Shown piece after piece: positions 12,850 through 24,800 of a DNA stretch of 64,000 nucleotides; within the stretch, counting starts at the first letter, position 1; every line of letters starts with the position of its first letter. Position numbers and translations under genes: made by a program. Under the pieces are notes generated by a model. That model was not told where the DNA came from. It ran no database searches and worked only from the letters and a program-made list of their open reading frames with translations. The stretch is from Setophaga petechia (taxonomy: Eukaryota; Chordata; Aves; Passeriformes; Parulidae), in contig JANCRA010000005.1 of assembly GCA_024362935.1 (NCBI GenBank), positions 21,694,235 to 21,758,234 of the forward strand, read 5' to 3'.

Positions 12850-15800
12850 CTGTGAAAAGAAAAATGACAAAATAGCCATTTGCAGAAATTAAGAGGCAGC
12901 TAATATTCTTATAAAGCAAATGAAACGTTCTGCAATTGTGCACAGGTTTTGACCAGTAACTGCATGATGTTCCCAACCCATAAAAACTTTGATTTTTCTC
13001 TAACAGTCACAGGTAAAACAATTAAAATTTAAGGGAAAAATACTATGGAAAAGAGCTTAGCTCTCACTGAGAAAATACTATGTATTACTTGCATATGTTT
13101 ATCCTCAACAAAAGCCTTCTAAACTTGTGTACTGAAGTGAGATGTTAAAAACACGATAGCAATTCAGTTTCTTGGTCTTTGGCAATGTCAGTTTCACCAA
13201 CTGTTGAACCTTTTTTTTTGTAAAGGTTCAACCTGTACACAAACTAAAACACTCTTCTTGATTGAAACAACTTTAAACATAAGGAGTCTGATAATCAGGG
13301 AAAGAACCAAATACATCAAACCAGCCAATGAAAACTATTACATATTCTGTCTTCCATGGGGTAGTGTAGGATGGTTGCACAGGAGTGAGTATACTTACTC
13401 TTCATCTAGGGTGGGAGTTTCTTTGATAACCAGCATATTTTTAAGATCAAAAACATTTATTTTAAGTACTGCCTCTAAAGAAGTATATTCTAGCTTCACA
13501 ACAGGACTTCAGTAGCATATGAGAAGTAAGAGTCATATTTTGAAGTAAGCATAAGCACTGAAAATCTCAACATAGTTTTGCACTATATGACACAGAGGTA
13601 CTGTAGAATGGTATTGCTGATGGCACTTGATTTATTGACTAGTATTACTCAATAATATGCAGTACTAATACATACTGTGAAGGAGAACAGTGTGCAAAAT
13701 CGATGCAAAGTTACAGCTGAAAAATGTTAGCCTTATCAAATGTTTCTAACTTCATAGAGTGGTTTGGGTTAGAAGCAACCTTAAGGATCAATCTAATTCT
13801 AACCTTTGCCTAGACCAAGTTGCTCAAAGCCCCATCCAACTGGGCCTTGAAAACTTCCAGGGATGGGGCAGCCACAGCTTCTCTGGGCAGCCTGTTACAG
13901 TGTCTCATCCCTCTTCACAGTGAAAAATACCTCCCCCATATCTAATCTAAACCTGCTCTTTCAGTTGCTATCCCTTCTATCTTGTCCTATCCCTACGTGC
14001 CCTTGGACCATGTCCCTCTCCAGCTTTCTTGAGGCCCCTCTAGACCCTGGAAGGCACTCTATGGTCTCCCCAAAGCTTTCTCTTCTCCAGGTTGTACAGC
14101 TCCAACCCTCTCAGCCTGTCATCACAGGACAGGTGCTCCAGCCCTCTAACCCTGTTTGTGGCCCTCCTCCAGACTAGCTCCAAAAGGAGAATGTCCTTAT
14201 GCCAGGGGCTTGTTGTGGCTTAACCCAGCCTGCAATTGGGTTGCAGACTGGACACTTGCTTACTCCCCACCCACCCTCCTGCCACCCTGGTGGAGAAGAA
14301 TCACAATGAAAGTTAAACCCCTAGGTTAAAATTAGAACAGCCTAATAATGAAGAGAAAGGGAAAAAAATTAAACATGCCAAATACAATGGCAGGACATGG
14401 CTGGCTCTCTGGGCTGCAATCACACATTGCCAGGTCATGCTCAGATTCTTGCCAACCAACATCCCCACATCCTTCTCCTCAGGGCTGCTCTCAATTCATT
14501 CTCTGCTCAGCTTGTACTTGTGCTTGGGATTGCCTTGATTCAGATGCAGGACCTTACACATGGCCTTGTTGAACTTCATGAGGTTCACAGTCCCACCTCT
14601 CCAGCCTCTCAAGGTCCTTTTGGATGAAATCCCTGCCCTGCACCACACAGCTCAGCATCATCAGCAAACCTGCTGAAGTGTGCTCAAGCCCACTGTCCAC
14701 ATGGGCTTTATTTTTCTAGCAATATATCTTTATTGCTAGAAAAAGATAACAAGCAGCACTGGTCCCAATACCAACCTCTCAGGAAAACAGGGCCAGTCAA
14801 ATGCCACATGTTCATGTTGATCAAAACATGTAGGGTAAAAGTCTGAAAGTAATCAGACTGTCTCAGAATTCAAGCAGAGCTGAAAGTTTTAGAACCATTG
14901 CTCTGGCTTCTTGGTCCATGACTGAGTAGAAGAGCTGTTGCACATCCCTGTCCAGCAGACCTTGTACAAAAGCCATCTGTCACCAAGAACTGAAGACTCC
15001 TCTTTTGACACAAACCTCTACCTAGCTAGTTCCAGGCTTCATTTCAGACTGCTCAGAGCAGCCCAGCTTCTCCATCGTTTTCAGACTGGATCTTTCATTT
15101 TAGCAAGTCTGTAGCTGACTCACCTCTTGATTCTTTCCCTGCTGTCTCAACCACAGGCTGATCAACAACTGCCCTGGCTTCCTCTTACAAAATTTTTCAA
15201 GCCTCTTATTTCTGCCCAAGCAAATTATTATTCCCAGTTATTTTCCAAGCCATCCCACTCTCTTCTGCTCCTTAATTTCCATCTTGATCCCATCTCAGTC
15301 TGTACTCAATCTTTATCTCCCAACTGTCAGTTTTCTTTCTGTCTCATCTCTGCATTTTTTCTTCTGCCTCGAATTCTATGAATAAGTCGGTGCATTTTCC
15401 TGCTCCAATCCCTCCACACTTGAGTTACACTCCTTTATTGCTGGTCCTCAGGCTTGAGTCAAAGAAAGTAAAGAGACTGTCTTGCTCAGTCTGATCAGAA
15501 GGACACCAAGCACTTATAACATCTTTGATGTAAAACTCAGGGACAATCACAGTAATCAGCAGAAGCTTCTAATGGAAAGGAGAAAACCTGAAGAAATGTA
15601 TATTCTAACTATATGCATTTCTATATGCATATAGTTATATATATATCTATATATATAGATATATATACTATATACTCATTTTTATATTCTACTAAAAGGT
15701 ATGGAGACACTGCTTATTTAAACAAAAATTGTCAGGTATTTTATGAGTTTTGCCTTCACTATGTTCTTGGGCAAACTAATTGAAATTCTTGAAACACTAC

Positions 15801-18800
15801 AGAATATATAGTAATACAAACTTGCATGGAAAATTTTGGTCTTATAATGCAGTCTGAGAAAGTTACAAGAAACTAAAGAGTAGGTCCCTTAAATGAGCAG
15901 CCAGGGCATTCAGAGTAAGTGATGCTAACTCCAACCACAAACATGATCAGTCTCATTAAAAATATATAGTGATTCCATTCTAAACACAGCAATTACTGGA
16001 AAGCTTGCCTAAAGTCAACCTGACTTAAATAGTGCATGAATAAGGTCCTTGTAAGAGCAGCAGCTAACAAGTGAAAGTTCTGACAATAAACTTTAAAAGA
16101 TGACAAAAGAAAATTTAAGTGTTCTTGATGAGGAATACTTAATCCATCATTTAACCACAGAATGTAGCTTCACCCACATGATCTTAAAAGCAAACACAGC
16201 CCTACACTTGCTGCATATTTAAGAGCTGCAACAATGCAACCTTAAAAACCTGTTCCTGGCTACAGCAGCTTTTCCCCCCAACACTCCTGCTTAGTGCTTA
16301 GTACTCAGAAAGCATATGCACTTCACAATGTAAGAAGTCAGCCACCCTTGCTCTTGTTGCAGAGAGTATTTCACTGAGTAACCAGTGAAATCATAATACT
16401 GCATCACTATTAAATTAAGTAGAAAATGTCTATTAAGTGGAAATTCATAAAAATAGTGTAATTGCTCTAAAATAAAGCTGCTTGTGCTTTCAAGCAGCTT
16501 TGGGACAAGTATTTTTCACTACTACAGTTCCCCTTTAAGACAGATTTTCACATAGTGCCACATGTCTGAAGTGCCTTTAAAGAACACGTGTCTCACAGTA
16601 ATCTGTTAGTAGCTCTGGTGTCACAGAAAGCCATTGTGAAGCCTTTGAAACAAGTCAGATAATGGCACAGCATTCCCTCTACCCTTTATGTCCTACCAAA
16701 AAGGCAACCTATGTTGTTCAGCAAAACTGAACTGTGGTTGACTGGAAACATAATACATATGGAAACATAATACATTTTTAAATCAAAAGAATTTGTTTAC
16801 AAGTTATTAAAGTCAAGGTGAGCTGACTTAAGTCTGCTTGAGAAATCAAGTTCTAGACATATTAGTCCTTTGTCTTCTATCAGTTTTATTGCTAGAAAAG
16901 GTTTCTGCAACACTTGCCCAAAGCCAAGCTCCATTTATGGTAGAACTCAAGATGAGCACACACTTGAAATGTCATTATTTCTGGCAGAGATCATTACTGT
17001 GACCCCTTCAGTTGAACAAGCCAAGTTTCTGCACCTCCCTTTATAATGGAAACCCTTTCAAACATACTAGCAGCTGCTTGTATTCCAAGAATCCTTACAA
17101 GTGACAGTATTAAGTAATCATAAAAATATTTGAGCAAGATGACCAAGGAATTCCATACAAATCTAGAGACATCACATAAAGTAGTCCATGGAAGTCTGAA
17201 GTTCAAATCTTCATCTAATGAAGACCTCTAAATATCAGCACCAGACATTCAACACAAAAGACTGATGCAGTTAATTTTTTTTTCAAAATAATGTGAAAAT
17301 AAATTTGTTTCAAAATACTGTGAAATGCTAAACCTGAATCAAGAACAGCATAACAGTATAAAATAAAGGCAAGGCAAAATTAATCCAGAGGCTAAAAGGG
17401 CTTCCTGTTGGCTCTTTCAATATGATCCAAACATTGATACATTTAAGATAAGTACATAAGAGAACCAACTAGCCTTTGATGGGAGGAGGAGGGGATCAAA
17501 ATCAAGCCATTTATGGGAAAGGTAAGAAAAGAGCTGAAGCTTATTGCTTCACGCTGGTACTAAAATTTCCTAAATTAATCTGCTGAATAAGGAAGCATGA
17601 TGTTTGTGCCAGTAATCTGCACCAGATTGACAGCTGATGACTCCATTTTCCAGAGGTTTAAAACAAAATTCCCAAGTTCAGTGCCAATGGCACTCCCCAT
17701 AAGCATTCTTCAGATCTCTTATCCACAGGACTTGGATGTAACATGCCTGTCACTACATGAGCACACAACTGGAAAAAAGATTCAGCTTCATGCTCTACCC
17801 ATTAGCTAAAGACTGGTAAAAAATATTTATAGCATTTCTTTATCACATTATTTTCCTTGAGATATACAGCTACAGTATAAATGAATTACAGATAAGAGTT
17901 GTACTCCCCTGTGTTGCCAGCATTGTGGTGAAGTTGGTTTCCTGATGTTAATGTTTGTCTACATCTGTAAGTGAAGATATATTCTCTATTCTTGCTATGA
18001 CAGCAGCTGTTTTACTGTGGTGAACACAAACCTTCCCCAGAGCTGTACTTTAATGATAGCTTCATACCTTAAAACTTACAATCAAGGAATGTGTTCATTT
18101 ATTAATAAACCCCAAATGTATGTAAGCAGTTATGTTTCATATTATAGTTCCAGTGGAAAAAGTGATTTAGTGAAAATATTTTCTCATTAAGAAGAAATTC
18201 CTTTGTTAAAAGTCACAGGCAGGCACTGGCCTTCTCTAAATCAACACAACATTTCTCAGAGCTATGTAAAGTACTAAGATAGACTCTATTTCTGGCTGCT
18301 TAGTAATTATCAAAACAGAAAGGTTTGTATCATCTTGGAGAGTAAATATTCAGAAAAGATCTGTTATTTAACATTGAAAACCAAAAGTCTCTATACCGCT
18401 CACTTATTTCTTATGCTTCTTGTGCAAAATCTTACCATCTACTTTCTATCAGAAAAAGACTACTGGACAATGAAGATCACAGCTGTTTCTTTTCCTGCTG
18501 TTTTTAAATAAAGCAGCAATTAATACAAGACCACATCAGAAAAAAACCAAGTAATTTTCATTGTTAAAGGTAAATTGGTAAAAATTATATTTACTGCAAT
18601 AAATCCATCTTATTTTTCTGCTGAAATGTTTGATAAAATTCTGCTTCCCTAAAAAGCAACTTATCTTACAGTTTTCATTCCTACATCTGAACTGGTTAAT
18701 TCCAATCTCACAGTAATTCTTCAGATTTTACATTCTTTACAACAACTGTAGGCAGACTCAGCAGCTCAGACCTATTATAGGCATAATTTTTTTCAATGAT

Positions 18801-21800
18801 AATACCAGATTAATTAGCAAGCACATCTCCTTACCTCTCTCTAAAAACCTGCAGTAATGGATAATATTCAAAAACCTGTGAGGCACATGCCTCCAACAGT
18901 TGAATATCCCTCCTGCAGGACCTCTCCACTTGAGTCAGACAGCAGGCACACTTTAAAAAGATCCCAGTAACAAAGTATGCCTTTTTCTGTAACAATCTTC
19001 TAAGTTCAAAAGTAGAAGCTACCCTCAAGAAGCTACCCTCCCCTCACTAAAAAAATAACACCAGGATTTAAGGGCAAATGAGATATTTTCATTGTCTCAG
19101 TTTCACCCATTTGATTTCAGGCTTACTTTCATGCCAGTAATAGCACGTTCTCACCACAATGCACCCTCATGAGACCATACCCAGAGACTGCCACCATTAA
19201 ATATGACTTCCCTACTGGTTTTGTGCAGCCTTCTCATGCCAGAAAGTAACACCCAATGTTATTTTGTACTCCCTGTTCAAAATAATCAAGCAGAAGCACT
19301 CTATTACACTCTGACAGTTTCCCACGTTTGGGTGTTTTCAGCCTGAACCTCAGGGCTGCACTCTATCTGATAGTTTTCCTCCAGGATCCCTGCTTAAACT
19401 AACAAAGTCCCATCAAGCACTCAACAGCACATCTAACTGGAGATCCTCTGGTCTGTAATTATGATTTCTGGAGTCTTTTAAAACACTGCATCCTCCTGTT
19501 GGCTGTACACCAGATGCCTACTGTATCTGTAGACTATAAAATGTCTCAAAAGGAACTATGTTAAATTAAAATTGACAATTTGTCTTTGAACTACCTGAAA
19601 TTAAACAAGGCAGTTTTACTAGATTTTCCTGCCCTGAGGAAAAGAGCAAAAGGAACAAAGGCAGAAATTCCAACACACCTCAATCAAATGACCTGCCAAA
19701 CACAGTGAAAGTTAACTACTTTGGGACATACCCCTCCTTAACTATTTCTGTAATTTACAGTGCCTTTTCTATCCGTTTTTCAGTAACACTAGAGTGAAAA
19801 AATTTGTTATGCCATCATTTGCACAAGATAATGACAAACAGGAAGAAATTTTAGGATACGGGAAAGAAGACACTACTATCAACAAGCTAAGCTAGGAGCA
19901 GAGACAAGAACTGAAAAAGAAACAAACTGTACTTGTTATGAAGTCAGAATAAACTTACTATTTCAATTAGAATGGAGCAACAACAATCATCTAGACCAAC
20001 TGCCTACCCAACTGGGGGCTGATCAAAAGTTAAAGCATGTTAAGGGCATCAACCAAATGCTTTAACACTGACAGACTTTGGTCACTGATCACCTCACCAG
20101 GAACCCTGCTGGAGAGTGTTTGAGTACCTCATTGTTGTCATTCTTACCAGAAAACATAGCTCAATAGAGAGCTATATGACAGTGAATTTCATTAGACATT
20201 TGGAAAAGAGCAGACTTCATGAGATCAGTATTTACCTTTTGTCTGTTGAGTCTCCTGGGGTCTTCTCTCTCTTGGTTCTAGAGGCTCCGTTTCAGATTGC
20301 AGTTCTGCAGTTTGCCTTTTTTCAAAACTGAAGTCTGGAAGTCGTGGAGCTTGAGGTCTAGTTTTTCTTGCAGGATTCAGGAAGAAGCAGTAGGCACATC
20401 TAAATGCTACACCACAAAGCACAGCCAGTAAGCAGCCTCATTAATTAACTTCACATTTCACCTTTACTCCTACACTATATTCTGATGGTTTAAAATACTA
20501 AAATCAGAGTTAACTAAGTGACTATCAGTACCAGACATCACCTTCACCAAATTTACATAAGTTGTTCTATGTAAGTCCTTTTTTAAATTCAGCAGACATT
20601 TCGTTTTCAGAAACCTGCTTGCTTTCAGCTCTGCTGAACTGAGTACTGCCCAACACTGTGAAAGATTCCACCACAATAACAAAATAATGCAATTCAGTAG
20701 CACCAGATGTTGCCACATGGTGTTGTTCTATTCTTTCCTACAAAATAATTAAGTTGGCAGATTATTTTTCCCTTACCCTTAAGACACCACTTTCCTCACA
20801 CTCTGATGTTAGGAAGTGTTAGGAGATGTTAGGAATTCCATACTCTGCTTTCTGAGGAGCATTCTGCTCCAGTGGTGCTTAATTAAGAAAAAGCAGTTTT
20901 GTTTTGGAGAAGTACTGGATACCATTTAATACTTTAAATAACTCTTTTTGTCCTCCTCACTCTCATCAAGACAAGGGGGGGGAAGTGGCAGTTTCTGGTA
21001 CAGTTGAGTTGTGAACTCATAAGGACTAAGATAATATATAGACTACTTATCTTTGGTTTCATAGGAAACATTTAGCTTATTGCTACAATGCAGTGTATTT
21101 ACTCATAAAAATAAACAAAACAAAATGAACTAGAAGATTTATCTAGGAATCCCTAGTTTCTTAAGTATCAGGCTTACACTTGTGGTAGAAAGCAGGCAAT
21201 ATACAACATCTGTGTTCAATAAAGGGCTGTGTCTGTCTTAAGTTATTGTCAGCCATAAATTCACATATAGGCCCCTAGGGCTTGTTCCCACTCTTTTTCC
21301 AATATGTCCCCAAGATCTTCTTGCCAAAGGAAAATTTAGTTTAAGTTCTGGTAAAAGAGGCACACTTTAATGTCAGATAGTTTCTCAACATAAAACCCTT
21401 CTGAGAACCATTCATAGCCAGTAGCAATGTTCAGGGATGTATTGGAGGAAGCTTATTTCTACTGAATCATTTTCTACACATAAAACCCATGACCTGAAGG
21501 TTGCAATAAAGTACTTCTCCAAGTCTTGAAGTAAATCTTAAAAAACAGAGTAATAAGTTACCAAAAAATGTTCCCACATGAAGTGGTACTTCACAGTGTC
21601 AGCTAAGTACTCAGCTGCAACCAAAATGAAGTATGATGCATGTTTGTTATGAAACATTAACCAAGTAAAAATACAGTCCAAAAAAAGATTAGCTCTTACC
21701 TATGTATTCAAACTCCTCCTTCAAAGCCATACCATTGTGAGAAAAACATTGCTGACATATAAGGGCATACCTAGAAAACATGAATAATATATAGTAACTT

Positions 21801-24800
21801 ACCTTTAAGTAATAGCACACTGAAGGGAGATGTATTTTACCTCACATATTGACTAATACCTTAAACCTTTCCTTCCAAAAGGTGATTTCCACAATGAAAT
21901 TACTAACCTTGAAAGCAAACTAAATCTGTAGATTAAATAATACTTTTTGAAGTTGCTTTAACCACAGTGAAATAGCATCAGCTTCACTTTAAACTACAGT
22001 CCAACATATTTTTAGTATCATCAGTGTCAGAAAGTAACATCCAAATTAAGCTTTTATTTCATTAGAATACAGTTAATATTAAAAGTAACCATAGTAAACA
22101 TGGTAAGTTCTGATATGTTTGGACAGTCCTGAAGGCAACCTGAAAGACATTTATAACAGATATAAAACTAAACTGCTGAGGCAAATGTTTTCTGGATTTT
22201 TAGTTCAAAATATAAGTCATTCACCCACTTGAGCACAGCTCTTTCTTTGTATCACAGAGATAATATTTGTCAGAACAGAGGTCCAGTTTGCCCAAATATT
22301 CCCAGCTTCCCTACAAAGATATTTCAAGCGAAGCATTGAGAAAAAGCCATTTCTCAATTATGAAACTTTTGGACAAGTTCATTTACAACTCTTTTAACCC
22401 CGACATGGCTTAAACAAAAAAGTTAAGAAGCTTTCTTTTCCCTAAGTGTTCAGGTATTTCTTAAAGAACATTTACCTGTTCTGAGGACCATCACCAACCA
22501 AATATTCAATAACTCTATCCACAACTCCTCTTTCTCGAGGAAGAACAGGTCTTGCCAAAGGAGGGCCTGGAGGATGAAGACCTAGAACATGAATTATATC
22601 AAAATTATTTTCCACTGTATAAATATGTATAATATTTTATTTTGTGTGCCTGTGTAACAAAATAATTACATCTACTTAACATTAATGGATATATTTCTTA
22701 GTCCACTCGGAAAGCTGTAAGAATCTTCAACCCACAATAGTTCAAAATTATTCTGCTGCTCCTTTAGCTTATAATTTTATTAAATTGCTCCATTTTTACA
22801 CCTTGGACGTGTAATTAAATTTATAATTTCTAAAGAATGGATCAATAGTATTCATTTGTTAACAAATAGAGGCTTTTTAAGAAAGAACAAATTAACTAAG
22901 TTATCTTCATATACATTCAACTCTGCAAACCTACCCTTGCAGTTTACATCAATAAATCTGCCAAAAACAATGGCAACAGTGGAAGAACTAGAGATCAGGG
23001 CAACCTAGTGAGCTGGAAGGTGTCCTGTCCATGGCATGGTGGTTTCAAAGAGATTATCTTTAATATCTCTTAAAATCCAAACCATCTTAAGATTTTATGA
23101 AGATGTCACCACAGAAACAGTCCCTGGTTTCTGTGTAATTACTTTACCACATGAGCATACTCTCAGTGTGCATTGAGTCTATACATTAAACCTGTCCAGC
23201 TCTTTGTCATGTTGGTAATCCCACATTTAATGACAAGCTGGATGCTTTCAGATTTATGCTTAATCGAAGAAGCCAGAAGGCCACCATAAAGATACTATTT
23301 CTCCCGTGTGTTTAACAAACTACTCTAAAAGCAAACTCCTTAAAGAGCAGGCAAAGCCATGGTTGATTTTTTTTCACCCCTCCATATAGCAGTTAAACCA
23401 GGACATCAGCACAGGTTTCTCTTTCCACAAAGTTTTAAAACATCTAGTCCCTTGTATAAGACCACTGCAGACTATCAATTTCCATTTATACAGCTTTGAG
23501 TTCTTATGTCTTCTTTCTTTTGCAGCCTTAAAACAGAATAAGCTAGGCCTAATGTGAGAAACTCCAGTCTGAGCCATTCCAATGTGACCATTCAAGTAAC
23601 CAAGTATGGAGAAGAAACATTTTACATTTAAGCACTGGAAGTATTATGCTTTCAACAAACAGTCCTGAGTGTAAGAGAAAGCAGCACTTGGGGGAAGAGA
23701 GGGGAACACTTAAAACCTATTCCCATAAGACCTTTATGAATTACATTCCAAGTCCACCAAACTAACTAAACAATGTTTGAGTAGGACAATGAACCAGTCT
23801 TTCAGAACTCTCCAACTGGGACAAAATGGTTCAGCTTCAAAGCACTCCAATACAAAATTATGACACTTTACAAATAAGACTTGGTTTAAACCATTGACAA
23901 AATTACTTTTAAAAATGCAAAAGTCCTATGCAAACTCAAGATAGTTGAGAAGGTTAAACAAAAAAAATAAATCAGTGAGTATTAGCATGTTTCGTACTGA
24001 GATGAGCATATGGCAACTTGAAGCCCTGTATGAACTAAGTATATGAAATTCATAAAAATGAAATACTGAGGGTGCAAAGAGAAACCAGTGTTTTCTCTGA
24101 GAAGAGTTCTGGCTTATAACTATTCTCATTCCATCTAGTAAAAACAAATAGAGAAACATCATGGATTAAAAGAAAGCCTTTAGTGACTACAGAAGTCAGC
24201 TAACAATTCTCTTTTCAATTTGTTATATGTTTCCAGCGTTCTTCTTGAGGTATGTTTCACATAATTCCCCATAATGGCCAATAAACAAAGAGGAAGCTAA
24301 AGGGTAACACAAACTAAAATCACTGTCTCAATATACAAAAGTAAAACAGATTGTCTAAAATTTTTTAAAAATCCAAAGAAAGAACAACTAACAGAGTACA
24401 GTTTGTTAGTATGTTGAATTAATTCAGAAGGACATTTAATTGAAAGATATTGTGTTAAAAACAGTTGACTTCAAGCTTTTCGGGATTGTTCAGATTTCAT
24501 TTTCTTATAGCAACTTAGTCAGGGACAGGATCAGGACATGCAGAGTCCTAGCTTCCAGCACCTAGATAACATACTCATGGAAGTAACATGTACCTCCTAG
24601 GCAGAGAATTTACAGAATATGCCACGTAGGAAGGAACCCATCTCGATCATTAAGTCCAATTCCTGGATCTGCACAGGACACCCCAAAAATCACACCATGT
24701 ACCTGAGAGCACACTCCAAACTCTTCTTGAACTCTGTCAGGCTTGGTGCTGTGACCACTTCCATAGGGAGCCTGTGCCAGGGCTCTGGGTAAAAAACCTT

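Larger units (their letters stand above)
13753..14830 (-). mobile_element. CR1 LINE fragment, interrupted by an LTR piece
   Basis: The plus strand begins CATAGAGTGGTTTGGGTTAG, the inverted 3' end of avian CR1. It continues through the familiar CTTCCAGGGATGGGGCAGCC and TCTCTGGGCAGCCTGTTACA blocks. After the LTR piece (14211-14395) it resumes with TTTCTGGGCTGC-like sequence and further-upstream CR1 blocks (CAGGGCTGCTCTCAATTC, GTTGAACTTCATGAGGTTCA, TCAGCATCATCAGCAAACC). This is the minus-strand orientation, same as LNPK. The reverse-transcriptase frame is broken throughout; it is a dead copy. Confidence 0.9.
12850..20235 (-). other. LNPK intron 12
   Basis: 7386 bp, the longest intron and the richest in repeats: CR1 at 13753-14830 with a nested LTR piece, CR1 at 19970-20140, an AT-rich hairpin tract at 15600-15685, and inverted repeats at 13203-13232 and 16474-16501. 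Confidence 0.85.
20407..22475 (-). other. LNPK introns 10 and 11 (with exon 11 between them)
   Basis: Intron 10 is 21771-22475 (705 bp); intron 11 is 20407-21699 (1293 bp). Intron 11 contains a three-copy 10-bp tandem repeat at 20807-20836. No transposon recognised. Confidence 0.85.

Noticed and set aside
13222..13235. GGTTCAA-type sequence suggesting a tRNA T-arm
   Set aside because: No D-arm, anticodon arm or acceptor stem can be drawn around it; it is one arm of a simple inverted repeat.
13863..14627. Plus-strand open frames of about 75-104 codons
   Set aside because: They are the antisense of the CR1 element and the nested LTR piece.
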